A model generated the notes under the pieces. It saw only the letters and a program-made list of their open reading frames with translations, did not search any database and was not told the DNA's origin. Source: Bacillota bacterium (GTDB taxonomy: Bacteria > Bacillota > Sulfobacillia > Thermaerobacterales > RSA17). From it: 64,000 bases of DNA. Positions 44,366 to 54,240 of this stretch are shown in pieces. Made by a program: the position numbers and the translations under genes. Location: the NCBI GenBank assembly GCA_017577485.1, contig PKRI01000001.1:62001-126000 (forward strand), in the 5' to 3' direction. Every line of letters begins with the position of its first letter. Within the stretch, counting starts at the first letter, position 1.

Positions 44366-45912
44366 CTATACCAGCAGCGAGGTCCTGTCCATCTCAGGCG
44401 CCGGCTCCAGGCCCAGCAGCTCGCACAGGGTGGGCGCCACGTCGGCCAGCACCCCGTCCCGCAGGCGCCGGTGCCGGTGGGCGGGCGACACCAGGACCAC
44501 CGGCACGGGATTGGTGGTGTGAGCCGTGTGGGGCTGGCCGGTTGCGGGATCCACCATCTGCTCGGCGTTGCCGTGGTCGGCGCAGACCAGCGCCGCGCCG
44601 CCCCGGTCCAGCAGCGCCTCCAGCACCCGGCCCAGGCCCTGGTCCACCGCCTCGCAGGCCCGGACCGCCGCCTCCAGCACCCCGGTGTGGCCCACCATGT
44701 CGGGGTTGGCGTAATTCATGATGATGACGTCGTGCGCTCCCCGCCGCACGGCGGCCACCGCCTGCTCCGTCACCTCCGGGGCGCTCATCTCCGGCTTCAG
44801 GTCGTAGGTGGCCACCTGAGGCGAGGGCACCAGGATCCGGTCCTCGCCGGGAAACACCCGCTCCTCGCCGCCGTTGAAGAAGTAAGTGACGTGGGCGTAC
44901 TTCTCGGTTTCGGCCAGCCTCAGCTGGGTCAGGCCGGCCTCGGCGATCCACTGGCCGAAGGGCCGCACCACGCGGTTGGGCGGCATCAGGGCCGGCGTGG
45001 GAAAGGTGTCGTCGTAGACGGCCAGGGTCAGCAGGCGCTGGGCCGGGAACACGAACGGCCGGGGAAACTCGCCGAACTCGGGGTCGAACAGCGCCCGCGT
45101 CAACTGGCGGGCCCGGTCCGCCCGGAAGTTGCAGAAGATCACCAGGTCGCCGGGGCCGATGACGGCCGCCGGGCGGCCGCCCCGGGTGATGACCGTGGGC
45201 TCCACGAACTCGTCGGTCTGCCCGCGCCGGTAAGCCTCTTCCACCGCCTGCCGGGGGTCGGCTGCCTCCCGGCCCCGGCCCAGCACCAGGGCCTCGTAGG
45301 CCAGGCGCACCCGCTCCCAGCGGCGGTCCCGGTCCATGGCGTAGTAGCGGCCGGACACGGTGGCCACTGCCGCCAGGCCCTGGGGACCCCGCCGGGCCTC
45401 CAGCAGGTCCAGGTACGTCATGGCGCTCTTGGGTGGCACGTCGCGCCCGTCCAGGAAGGCGTGCAGCGCCACCCGCGGGGCGCCCAGGTCCTCGACGATA
45501 CGCCAGATGCCCAGGATGTGGTCGACATGGCTGTGGACCCCGCCGTCCGACAGCAGTCCCAGCAGGTGCACGGTGCCGCCGGGCGGCAGGCCCGCCAGGG
45601 CCCGGCGCAGCACCGGGTGCGAGGCCAGGGAGCCGTCGGCCAGCGCCCGGTCGATGCGCACCAGGTCCTGGTACACGATGCGGCCGGCTCCCAGGTTCAG
45701 GTGGCCCACGTTGGAATTGCCGATCTGGCCTTCCCGCAGGCCCACGTGGGGCCCGTGGGTGAGCAGCGTGGCCCGGGGCCACTGGGACCAGATGCGGTCA
45801 AACACCGGCGTCTGGGCCAGGGCCACGGCGTTGGCCTCCCGGCTCGGGTTGAGCCCCCAGCCGTCCAGGACGATCAGGGCCAGCGGTCTCGGGCGGGTCA
45901 CGGCCCCGCGGG

Positions 45913-45916
<4 letters not shown>
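44366..45916 (-). CDS. gpmI: 2,3-bisphosphoglycerate-independent phosphoglycerate mutase
   Basis: Interconverts 3- and 2-phosphoglycerate through a phosphoserine intermediate. LALIVLDGWGLN carries the first metal-binding Asp. EGQIGNSNVGHLNLGAGRIV contains the catalytic Ser (NSN). DGRDVPPKSAM, NFRADRARQLTRA and the C-terminal ALVCADHGNAEQM give the remaining Mn2+ ligands. ATG 45916 overlaps the tpiA stop by four bases. 516 residues, normal. Confidence 0.97.
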
Positions 45917-46681
<765 letters not shown>

Positions 46682-46689
<8 letters not shown>

Positions 46690-47899
46690 GGCGGGCCGCC
46701 GCTCCCCCCGCCGTGTCGGCCAGGGCTTCCACCCCCGGCAGCGGCCGGCCTTCCACGAACTCCAGGGAGGCGCCCCCGCCGGTGCTGATGTGGTCGATGC
46801 GGTCGGCCACGCCGGCCTGGTGCACGGCCGCCGCCGAGTCGCCGCCGCCCACCACGGTCCAGGCGTCCAGTTCCGCCACCACCTGGGCCAGGCGGCGGGT
46901 GCCTTCGGCGAAGGCGGGCCACTCGAAGACACCGAAGGGCCCGTTCCAGAACACCGTCCGTGCCGGCCGCAGCGCCTCGGCGAACGCATCCAGGGAGGCG
47001 GGACCCACGTCCAGGGCCATCCACCCGGCGGGGATGGCCTCGACCGGCACCACCCGCGTCTGCGCGTCTTCGGCGAAGCGGTCGGCGGCCACCACGTCCA
47101 CGGGCAACAGCAGCGGGATCCCCCGCTCCCCGGCCCGCCCCATCACGGCCCGGGCCGCGTCAAAGAGGTCGGGTTCCACCCGGGAAGCGCCCACGTCGAT
47201 GCCCTGGGCGGCCAGGAACGTGTTGGCCATGCCGCCGCCGATGATGAGCCCGTCGCAGCGGTCCACCAGCCGTTCCAGCACCCGCAGCTTGTCCGCCACC
47301 TTGCCGCCGCCCACCAGGGCCCAGAAGGGCCGCTCCGGGTTGTTCACCAGCCGGCTCAGGGCGGCGATCTCGGCCGCCATCAGCAGGCCGGCCGCCGCCG
47401 GCAGGAAGCGGGCGACCCCCTCGGTCGACGCATGGGCCCGGTGGGCCGTGCCGAAGGCGTCGTTGACGAACAGGTCGGCCAGGCCGGCCAGTTCCCGGGC
47501 GAAGTCCGGGTCGTTCTTCTCCTCGCGGGGATCGAAGCGGACGTTCTCCAGCAGCAGCACCTGGCCGGGCTCCAGGGCCGCGGCCGCCGCCCGGGCTTGG
47601 GGGCCGGTCACGTCGTCGACCTTGCGGACCTCCCGGCCCAGCAGTTCAGCCAGGCGCCGGGCCACGGGATCCAGCCGCAGTTCTTCCACCACCCGGCCCT
47701 TGGGACGGCCTAGGTGGGTGACCAGCACCAGGGCCGCGCCCCGGTCCAGCAGGGCCCGCAGCGTGGGCAGCGACGCCCTGATCCGGGTGTCGTCGGCCAC
47801 CCGGCCATCCTCCAGGGGCACGTTGAAGTCAACCCGCACCAGCACGCGCCGGCCGGCGACGTCCAGATCGTCGATGGTCAGCTTGCCTGCCGCGGCCAT
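46682..47899 (-). CDS. pgk: phosphoglycerate kinase
   Basis: Transfers phosphate from 1,3-bisphosphoglycerate to ADP. RRVLVRVDFNVPLEDG is the N-terminal signature. VLVTHLGRPKG, NVRFDPREEKND and the C-terminal GGGDSAAAVHQAG with STGGGASLEFVEG complete the two-domain kinase. ATG 47899, TGAGG upstream, four bases after gap. 405 residues. Confidence 0.97.
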
Positions 47900-47903
47900 G
47901 ACC

Positions 47904-48914
47904 TCAGACGCCTCGCCGTCCGATGAGGGCCACCAGGTCCACCAGCCGGGCCGAGTAACCCCACTCGTTGTCGTACCAGGCCACGACCTTGACCATGCGG
48001 TCGCCCATCATCATGGTCAGCGGCGCGTCGACGATGGCCGAGGCCTCGCTGCCGCGGAAGTCGCTGGAGACCAGCGGCACCTCCGCCACCTCCAGGATGC
48101 CCTTGAGGGGGCCGGCCGCCGCCTCCTTGAAGGCGGCGTTGACTTCTTCGGCGGTGGCCGGCTTCTCCAGTTCCGCCACCAGGTCCACCACGGAGACGGT
48201 GGGCACCGGCACCCGCATGGCGAAGCCGTTGAGCCGGCCGTTCAGTTCCGGCAGCACCTTGCCCACCGCCCGGGCCGCGCCGGTGGTGGTGGGGATGATG
48301 TTCAGGGCCGCCGAGCGGGCCCGGCGCAGGTCCCGGTGGGGGTTGTCCAGGAGCCGCTGGTCGCTGGTGTAGGCGTGCACCGTGGTCATCAGGCCCCGCA
48401 CAATGCCGAAGCGCTGGTGCAGCACCTTGGCCACCGGGGCCAGGCAGTTGGTGGTGCAGGAAGCGTTGGAAATGACGTGGTGCCGTTCGGGGTCGTAGGC
48501 ATCCTCGTTGACGCCGATGCAGAGCGTCACGTCCTCGTTCTTGGCCGGGGCCGAGATCACCACTTTACGGGCCCCGGACGGGTCGATGTGGAGCCGGGCC
48601 CGCTCGCCGTCGGTGTAGACGCCGGAGCAGTCCACCACCACCTGCACGCCGGCCTCGTGCCAGGCGATCTCGGCGGCGTCGCGGTGGGAGGTCATGCGGA
48701 TGCGGCGCCCGTTCACCTCCAGCGTCCCGTCTTCCACCTTCAGGTCGGCGTCCAGGCGCCCGTAGGTGGAATCGTACCGGAGCAGGTGCGCCAGGGCGGC
48801 CGGGTCGCCGGGATCGTTGACGGCGACCACCTCCATGTCGCTGCGGCGCAGGACCTGGCGGAAGAACCGGCGCCCGATGCTGCCGAACCCGTTGATGCCG
48901 ACCCTCACGGTCAC
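47904..48914 (-). CDS. gap: glyceraldehyde-3-phosphate dehydrogenase
   Basis: Oxidises glyceraldehyde 3-phosphate with NAD and phosphate. RVGINGFGSIGRRFFR is the NAD-binding motif and VISNASCTTNCLAPV holds the catalytic Cys153. The sequence VAVNDPGD has Asp at the position that favours NAD over NADP. GTG 48914 with GAGGGGG eight bases upstream. 336 residues. First enzyme gene of the glycolytic run; no cggR repressor gene lies upstream. Confidence 0.96.
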   Translation of the reverse strand: MTVRVGINGFGSIGRRFFRQVLRRSDMEVVAVNDPGDPAALAHLLRYDSTYGRLDADLKVEDGTLEVNGRRIRMTSHRDAAEIAWHEAGVQVVVDCSGVYTDGERARLHIDPSGARKVVISAPAKNEDVTLCIGVNEDAYDPERHHVISNASCTTNCLAPVAKVLHQRFGIVRGLMTTVHAYTSDQRLLDNPHRDLRRARSAALNIIPTTTGAARAVGKVLPELNGRLNGFAMRVPVPTVSVVDLVAELEKPATAEEVNAAFKEAAAGPLKGILEVAEVPLVSSDFRGSEASAIVDAPLTMMMGDRMVKVVAWYDNEWGYSARLVDLVALIGRRGV

Positions 48915-48956
48915 GGGCCGAACCCCCTCGTCAGCATTGTGCGTCCCGCAAACATT

Positions 48957-49847
48957 CTAGTCGAAGGCACCGCCCCCGTCGGGGGCGGCCTCCCCGGTCT
49001 CGTGGCCCAGGTCCACCCGCCGCGCCACCATGTCCACCCGGCGGACGTTGAGGGCCGTCATGTGCTCCACCATGTGAATGGCTTCCAGCTGGGCGTGGCG
49101 CAGGATCCCGTGCAGGGGCGCCCCGCGGCGCACCACCACCTCGACGACCAGGTCGACGCCGTCGGGGTCGCTGTTCACCCGCACCCGCAGCACGCCGGCG
49201 ATGCCCTCCACCTCCGAGACCGCCCGGGTGGCGATGGCGGCCACCACATGCTCGGCGATGAAGAACCGGCCCATGGAACTGAAGGTGGGGCGCACCGCCG
49301 ACTTCTCCACCAGCAGGCCGCCGCGGGCGTGCTGGGAGCGGTAGAACAGCCGCAGCGGGTCCACCAGGTAGCCGGAGAAACTCTTCTTTACCTCAAAGGT
49401 GGGCGCCGGGATCACGTGCTTGCCCTGCTGCCGCCGCACCCGGCGGGCCTGCCGGATCTCGTCGGGCGTGGCTACGTCGTAGATGCTGATCCAGCGGGAA
49501 GGTTCGGGCAGTTCCAGAGCACGGACGATGCGCAGGACCATCTCCCGGGACGTGCCCAGCACCAGCACCCGGCGGGGCCTGGCGGCGGCCAGGGCCGCCT
49601 TCACCTGCTCCCGGTGCTCGGGGTCGGAGAACACGGCCCGGCGCACGGCAGCCAGGCGGGTGGGTTCCCGCTTGGCCGACCTGCCGGCCAGGATCCGGCT
49701 GCCCTGGATCAGAAGGCCGTCGTCGACGATGACGTCCACGTCGTGGTCGTGGGCCACCATGATGGCCCGGTGGCTCTTACCGGTCCCGGCGGGACCGACC
49801 AGGGCCAGGACCTCGACGGCCGCCCCCTCCTCCCGCGCCGGCTTCAC
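48957..49847 (-). CDS. P-loop ATPase fused to an Asp23/Gls24-like domain
   Basis: Function unknown. The N-terminal half has a Walker A GPAGTGKS (18-25) and AHDHDVDVIVDDGLLIQGS (33-51), like a small-molecule or nucleotide kinase fold. VLVLGTSREMVLRIVRALEL follows. The C-terminal part (about 185-278), RPTFSSMGRFFIAEHVVAAI followed by ATRAVSEVEGIAGVLRV and VVRRGAPLHGILRHAQ, resembles the Asp23/Gls24 (Alx shock) family. Start at GTG 49847 because the hemL TGA overlaps it (GTGA) and GGAGG lies upstream; nearer valine codons are GTC. 296 residues. It stands where cggR often precedes gap, but has no helix-turn-helix. I recall similar P-loop/Asp23 proteins in Clostridia. Confidence 0.7.
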   Translation of the reverse strand: MKPAREEGAAVEVLALVGPAGTGKSHRAIMVAHDHDVDVIVDDGLLIQGSRILAGRSAKREPTRLAAVRRAVFSDPEHREQVKAALAAARPRRVLVLGTSREMVLRIVRALELPEPSRWISIYDVATPDEIRQARRVRRQQGKHVIPAPTFEVKKSFSGYLVDPLRLFYRSQHARGGLLVEKSAVRPTFSSMGRFFIAEHVVAAIATRAVSEVEGIAGVLRVRVNSDPDGVDLVVEVVVRRGAPLHGILRHAQLEAIHMVEHMTALNVRRVDMVARRVDLGHETGEAAPDGGGAFD

Positions 49848-51142
49848 AGGCCTCCGGCCGCGGCGTCCCGCACGGCCGCCAGCGTCGCCTCCACCTCGGC
49901 CGGCCCGTGGGCGGCGGACACGAACCAGCACTCGTAAGGCGACGGCGGGATGTAGACGCCCCGCTGCAGCAGCGCGTGGAAGAAGCGGGCGAAGCGCCCG
50001 GCGTCGGACCGGCGCGCGTCGTCCAGGGAGCGCACGGGGCCCTCGGTGAAGAAAACGGTGAACATGGACCCGGACCGCTGGATGCAGTGGGGGACGCCGG
50101 CGGCCGACAGCGCCTCGCCGATGCCGGCGGTCAGGGCCGCCGCCGTCTCGTCCAGGCGGCGGAAGATGCCTTCATCTCGCAGGGCCTGCACCACCGCCAG
50201 GCCGGCCCTCACCGCCAGCGGGTTGCCCGACAGGGTACCCGCCTGGTACACCGGCCCTTCGGGGGCCACCATGGCCATGATCTCCCGGCGCCCGCCGTAC
50301 GCCGCCAGGGGCAGGCCGCCGCCGATGACCTTGCCCAGGCAGGTCAGGTCCGGCACGATGCCGCAGACGGCCTGGGCCCCGCCCCGGTGCAGGCGGAACC
50401 CGGTGATGACCTCGTCGAAGATCAGCAGAGCGCCGTGCTGCGCCGTCAGCCGGCGCAGGGCCTCCAGGAAACCCGGCACCGGCGGCACGCATCCCATGTT
50501 GCCGGCCACCGGCTCCACGATGACGGCGGCGATGGTGTCGCCGTAAGCGGCAAAAGCCTGCTCCACGGCGTCGATGTCGTTGTAGGGCAGGCTGATGGTG
50601 TCGGCGGCGGCGCCGGCGGTGACGCCGGGCGTGCCGGGGATGCCCAGGGTGGCCACGCCTGAGCCCGCTTCCACCAGCAGGCTGTCGGCGTGGCCGTGGT
50701 AACACCCGGCGAATTTGACGATGCGGCTGCGGCCGGTGTAGGCCCGGGCCAGGCGCAGGGCGCTCATGGCGGCCTCGGTGCCCGAGTTGACCAGGCGCAC
50801 CATCTCCAGCCCCGGCACCGCGTCGCACAGTTCCTCGGCCAGCAGCGCTTCCCAGCGGGTGGGCGCGCCGAAACTGGTTCCCTCGGCGGCCGCCTCGGCC
50901 AGGGCCGCCGTCACCACCTCGGGCGCGTGGCCCAGGATCAGCGGCCCCCAGGAGAGCACGTAGTCGATGTAGGTATTGCCGTCCTCGTCCTCGATCCGGG
51001 GTCCCCGGCCGCGGCGAATGAAGGGCGGGACGCCCCCCACGGCGCCGAAGGCGCGCACGGGGCTGTTGACGCCGCCCGGCATGGCCCGGCGAGCCCGCTC
51101 GAACCAGCGGGCCGACTGGGGACGGCTGCCCGTTTCGCTCAC
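49844..51142 (-). CDS. hemL: glutamate-1-semialdehyde 2,1-aminomutase
   Basis: PLP enzyme that makes 5-aminolevulinate from glutamate-1-semialdehyde in tetrapyrrole synthesis. N-terminal MPGGVNSPVRAFGAVGGVP is the HemL signature. LLIFDEVITGFRLHRGGAQ binds PLP, and the Schiff-base Lys is in TCLGKVIGGGLPLAAYGG. GTG 51142 with GGGAGGGAG upstream. 432 residues. It runs divergently from lgt across an 82-bp gap. Confidence 0.96.
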   Translation of the reverse strand: MSETGSRPQSARWFERARRAMPGGVNSPVRAFGAVGGVPPFIRRGRGPRIEDEDGNTYIDYVLSWGPLILGHAPEVVTAALAEAAAEGTSFGAPTRWEALLAEELCDAVPGLEMVRLVNSGTEAAMSALRLARAYTGRSRIVKFAGCYHGHADSLLVEAGSGVATLGIPGTPGVTAGAAADTISLPYNDIDAVEQAFAAYGDTIAAVIVEPVAGNMGCVPPVPGFLEALRRLTAQHGALLIFDEVITGFRLHRGGAQAVCGIVPDLTCLGKVIGGGLPLAAYGGRREIMAMVAPEGPVYQAGTLSGNPLAVRAGLAVVQALRDEGIFRRLDETAAALTAGIGEALSAAGVPHCIQRSGSMFTVFFTEGPVRSLDDARRSDAGRFARFFHALLQRGVYIPPSPYECWFVSAAHGPAEVEATLAAVRDAAAGGL

Positions 51143-51186
51143 CAGTCTCCCTCCCGGCCCTCACCCTCGCCGGTCACGAGCGCCGG

Positions 51187-51195
51187 TGGTAGAAT
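51187..51195 (+). promoter_or_regulatory. extended -10 promoter of lgt
   Basis: TGGTAGAAT, an extended -10, lies 29 bp before the lgt ATG in the 82-bp divergent gap with hemL. The -35 region is poor. Confidence 0.5.
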
Positions 51196-51223
51196 GCGCT
51201 GTAGAGCGTTTCGAGGTGAGGCC

Positions 51224-52006
51224 ATGCTGCTGGATCTCGACCCCGTGATGTTCCAACTGGGCCCGCTCACGGTTCGATGGTACGGGTTTTTCATGGCGGT
51301 GTCGATGGCGATCGGCATCTACTATTTCATCAAGCACGGCACGGGGCGCGGCCTGCCGGAGGACGCTCTGTACAACGCTGCGCTGGTGGCCATCGTGCTG
51401 GGCGTCGTCGGCGCCCGCCTGGTCTACGTGGCCACCAACTGGGGCGATTACGCGGGCAACCCGGTGGAGATCATCCGGGTGGACCACGGCGGCCTATCCT
51501 TCCACGGCGCCGTGGGCGGCGGGATGCTGGCCCTGTGGTACTATGCCCGCCGCGCCGGGCTGCCGTTCCAGAGCCTGCTGGACCTGGGCGTGCCCGGCGT
51601 CTGCGTGGGCATCATGCTGGTGCGCATCGGCAACCTGTTCAACGGCGAGGTGCTGGGCCACGTGGCCCAGGCGCTGCCCTTCGACCGCCACCCCGCCCAG
51701 ATCTACGGCAGCCTGGTGGGCCTGGTGACGCTGCTGATCCACAACAGCCTGGCCCGGCGCCGGCCCGATGCGCCGCCCGGTTATCTCTTCTGGTCCTTCA
51801 TCTTCTGGTACCAGTTCTTCCGGGGCTTTGTGGAGGAAACGTTCCGGGACAACCCGCTCTACGCCTGGGGCTACGTCAACGAAACCTGGGGCGTGGGCTT
51901 CTTCACCCTGACCCACCTGATCACGCCGGTGATCCTGGTGCTGGCCTGGTGGATGCGCCGGCGCCTGCTGGCCGAAAGCGGGCGTCAGGTGCCGGGTTCG
52001 GGCTGA
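51224..52006 (+). CDS. lgt: prolipoprotein diacylglyceryl transferase
   Basis: Adds diacylglycerol from phosphatidylglycerol to the lipobox Cys of prolipoproteins in the membrane. About seven hydrophobic segments. HGGLSFHGAVGGGMLALW contains the Lgt HGG-h-h-x-HG signature, and GIMLVRIGNLFNGEVLG is the second conserved block (with the essential Arg and Asn). AQIYGSLVGLV follows. ATG 51224 with AGGTGAG upstream. 260 residues. One of only two confident plus-strand genes here; its last 22 bases overlap the end of the convergent XRE gene. Confidence 0.95.
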   Translation: MLLDLDPVMFQLGPLTVRWYGFFMAVSMAIGIYYFIKHGTGRGLPEDALYNAALVAIVLGVVGARLVYVATNWGDYAGNPVEIIRVDHGGLSFHGAVGGGMLALWYYARRAGLPFQSLLDLGVPGVCVGIMLVRIGNLFNGEVLGHVAQALPFDRHPAQIYGSLVGLVTLLIHNSLARRRPDAPPGYLFWSFIFWYQFFRGFVEETFRDNPLYAWGYVNETWGVGFFTLTHLITPVILVLAWWMRRRLLAESGRQVPGSG

Positions 52007-52410
52007 GGCGGCCGGCGCCCGCCGCGGGCCCCCCGCCGGCCGTAGCCGGTGTCGCGGCCGCTGGGCCCGTCGGGGCGCAGGAATACCAGCAGCGCTTCCA
52101 GCCGCTGCTCGGGCAGGGACCTGGCCAGTTCCAACAGCTCCACCAGGCGGCGGTCGGCCCGCAGCCACGACAGCCACTCGATCTCTTCCTCCGGGAGGAA
52201 TTCCTGCAGGTCGGCGCGCTCGGCGAAGATGCTGGCCAGCGGCACGCCGTAGACCTCGGCCAGTTCCTGCAGCACGTCGATGCTGGGCTGGCGCTCGTTG
52301 CGCTCGTACTTGCTGATGGTGCTGAAGTGGAGGCGGGCGCGGCGTTCGACCTCGTAGATGCTGAACCCGCGGCGCTCGCGCAGTTCCCGCAGGCGCTTGC
52401 CCAGGTCCAT
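51985..52410 (-). CDS. XRE-family helix-turn-helix transcriptional regulator
   Basis: The N-terminal HTH (about 4-60) reads GKRLRELRERRGFSIYEVER followed by RARLHFSTISKYERNERQPS, a clear XRE/Cro-type domain. LQELAEVYGVPLASIFAE closes it. Residues 68-110 form a helical, Glu/Leu-rich segment that could mediate dimerisation, followed by a Gly/Arg-rich tail. No partner toxin, sensor domain or prophage gene is nearby. It is convergent with lgt, overlapping it by 22 bases. Target genes unknown. ATG 52410 with AAGGCGG upstream. Confidence 0.85.
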   Translation of the reverse strand: MDLGKRLRELRERRGFSIYEVERRARLHFSTISKYERNERQPSIDVLQELAEVYGVPLASIFAERADLQEFLPEEEIEWLSWLRADRRLVELLELARSLPEQRLEALLVFLRPDGPSGRDTGYGRRGARGGRRPPQPEPGT

Positions 52411-52608
52411 CCGGTACCGCCTTTCCCGATCCCTGGCCGGAACGCCGTTGTTTCGATTCCCACCGTCCCCCGCCTGTCCTATAGCCCAAGCGGATACCCG
52501 CGCATGATGCTGTAGCCTTCAAGGATATGGCCGTGCTAACGGCTGCGCTGGGCCGGCCCGCGTCCGGCCCCGGGCCCGGCGCGGCCGGAGCGGCCTGCGG
52601 GCCGGGCA

Positions 52609-52646
52609 GAAAAAAACGCCGCCCAGCCGAAACTCCGGCTGGGCGG
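52609..52646 (-). terminator. intrinsic terminator after tRNA-Arg(CCG)
   Basis: A perfect 11-bp stem (CCGCCCAGCCG / CGGCTGGGCGG, 52646-52619) followed by CG and seven T on the minus strand. It ends the tRNA-Arg transcript four to seven bases past the tRNA. Confidence 0.92.
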
Positions 52647-52652
52647 TGATGG

Positions 52653-52729
52653 TGCGCCCGGAGGGATTCGAACCCCCGCATGACGCGGCTCCGGAGGCCG
52701 CCGCTCTATCCTGGCTGAGCTACGGGCGC
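52653..52729 (-). tRNA. tRNA-Arg(CCG)
   Basis: Acceptor GCGCCCG/CGGGCGC, anticodon stem GCGGC/GCCGC with loop CTCCGGA (anticodon CCG), and T-arm GCGGGGGTTCGAATCCCTC. CCA is encoded (52652-52650). It is a single-gene transcription unit with its own promoter and terminator. Confidence 0.95.
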
Positions 52730-52748
52730 ATCCGGCGATGCACCAGTC

Positions 52749-52777
52749 ATTATACGCCCTGGAGCACCGCCGCGCAA
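52749..52777 (-). promoter_or_regulatory. promoter of tRNA-Arg(CCG)
   Basis: TTGCGC (52777-52772), a 17-bp spacer and a consensus TATAAT (52754-52749), 20 bp before the mature tRNA. Confidence 0.8.
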
Positions 52778-52887
52778 AGCCCTCCGGCGCGGGCGGCGCG
52801 GCAGGAAGCGGGCGGCGGCGGTGAGAAAGTGTGCCGTCGCGACCTGGTCCGTCGCGAGATCATCACGCCGCTGCTCGGAGGGCCGCC

Positions 52888-54240
52888 ATGTTCCGAAAGA
52901 TTCTCGTGGCCAACCGCGGCGAGATCGCCGTGCGCATCCTGCGCGCCTGCCGGGAACTGGGCATCGCCACCGTGGCCATCTACTCGGAAGCGGACCGCGA
53001 CGCCCCCCACGTGCACATGGCTGATGAAGCCTACTGCGTGGGACCGGCGCCGGCCGGCCAGAGCTATCTTAACGTGGCCGCCATCATCGAGGTGGCGGGG
53101 AAGGCAGGCGTCGATGCCGTGCACCCCGGCTACGGCTTCCTGGCCGAGAACGCCCATTTCGCCGCGGTGTGCCGCTCCTGGGGCCTGACTTTCATCGGGC
53201 CCGGGCCCGAGGCCATCGAGCAGATGGGGCTGAAATCCCTGGCCCGGCGCCGCATGGCGGCCGCGGGCGTGCCGGTGATCCCCGGCACCGAGGAAGCGGT
53301 CCGCGACGAGGCCGAAGCCCTGCGGGCGGCGGCCGAGATCGGCTACCCGGTCCTGGTCAAGGCGGCGGCGGGCGGCGGCGGGCGCGGCATCCGCGTGGCC
53401 CACGACGAGGCGGAACTGCGGGAGGCGCTGGCGGCGGCGGGACGCGAGGCAGCCGCCGCCTTCGGCAGCGGCGACCTGTACCTGGAGAAGTTCCTGGAGG
53501 AGCCGCGCCACGTGGAGGTGCAGGTGCTGGCCGACGCCGAGGGCAACGTCATCCATCTCGGCGAGCGGGAGTGTTCGGTGCAGCGCCGCCGCCAGAAACT
53601 TTTGGAGGAGTCGCCCTCGCCGGCCGTGAGCCCCGACCTGCGCCGCCGCATCACCGAGGCCGCCGTCCGGGCCGCCCAGGCCGTCAACTACGTCAACGCC
53701 GGCACGGTCGAGTTCCTGGTGGACCGCCACGGCAACTTCTACTTCATCGAGATGAACACCCGCATCCAGGTGGAACACCCGGTCACCGAGCTGGTCACCG
53801 GCATCGACCTGGTGAAGGCCCAGATCGCCGTGGCAGCCGGCGAGCCGCTGCCCTTCCACCAGGACGACGTCACCTTCCAGGGCTGGGCCATCGAGTGCCG
53901 CATCAACGCCGAGGACCCCGACAACCGCTTCATGCCGTCGCCGGGCACCATCACGGCCTTCGTACCGCCCACGGGCCCGGGCGTCCGCCTGGACGAGGGC
54001 GTACGGGCCGGCGTGGCGGTGCAGCCCTATTACGACTCGCTGATCGCCAAACTGGTGGCCTGGGGCCGCGACCGCGAGGAGGCGCGGCGGCGGATGCTGC
54101 GGGCCCTGAGCGAGCTGCGCATCGAAGGCGTCAAGACCACCGCCGGGCTGCACCGCCGCCTGCTGGAGCATCCCGACTTCATCGCAGGCCGCATCCACAC
54201 CCGCTGGCTGGAAGATCAGGTGCTGGGCGTCACGGCCTGA
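52888..54240 (+). CDS. accC: biotin carboxylase subunit
   Basis: Carboxylates biotin on a carrier protein, using ATP and bicarbonate, as the first half-reaction of acetyl-CoA or related carboxylases. N-terminal FRKILVANRGEIAVRILRAC, ATP-grasp loop KAAAGGGGRGIRVAHDE, ECSVQRRRQKLLEESPSP, VNYVNAGTVEFLVD and FIEMNTRIQVEHPVTEL are all in place. ATG 52888 with CGGAGGG upstream; the longer in-frame start has no support. 450 residues. No accB or carboxyltransferase gene is adjacent, so the complex it serves is unclear. Its end overlaps convergent cwlD by 11 bases. Confidence 0.93.
   Translation: MFRKILVANRGEIAVRILRACRELGIATVAIYSEADRDAPHVHMADEAYCVGPAPAGQSYLNVAAIIEVAGKAGVDAVHPGYGFLAENAHFAAVCRSWGLTFIGPGPEAIEQMGLKSLARRRMAAAGVPVIPGTEEAVRDEAEALRAAAEIGYPVLVKAAAGGGGRGIRVAHDEAELREALAAAGREAAAAFGSGDLYLEKFLEEPRHVEVQVLADAEGNVIHLGERECSVQRRRQKLLEESPSPAVSPDLRRRITEAAVRAAQAVNYVNAGTVEFLVDRHGNFYFIEMNTRIQVEHPVTELVTGIDLVKAQIAVAAGEPLPFHQDDVTFQGWAIECRINAEDPDNRFMPSPGTITAFVPPTGPGVRLDEGVRAGVAVQPYYDSLIAKLVAWGRDREEARRRMLRALSELRIEGVKTTAGLHRRLLEHPDFIAGRIHTRWLEDQVLGVTA

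Noticed and set aside
44300..44366. GC-rich hairpin between gpmI and eno as a terminator
   Set aside because: GGTCCCG/CGGGACC arms are present but no T-run follows on either strand, and eno would then be cut from its operon; at this GC content such hairpins are common by chance.
51985..52777. XRE regulator plus tRNA-Arg(CCG) as the edge of a prophage or integrative element
   Set aside because: No integrase, no direct repeat of the tRNA 3' end, and the flanking genes (lgt, accC, cwlD, rpsI) are core genes.
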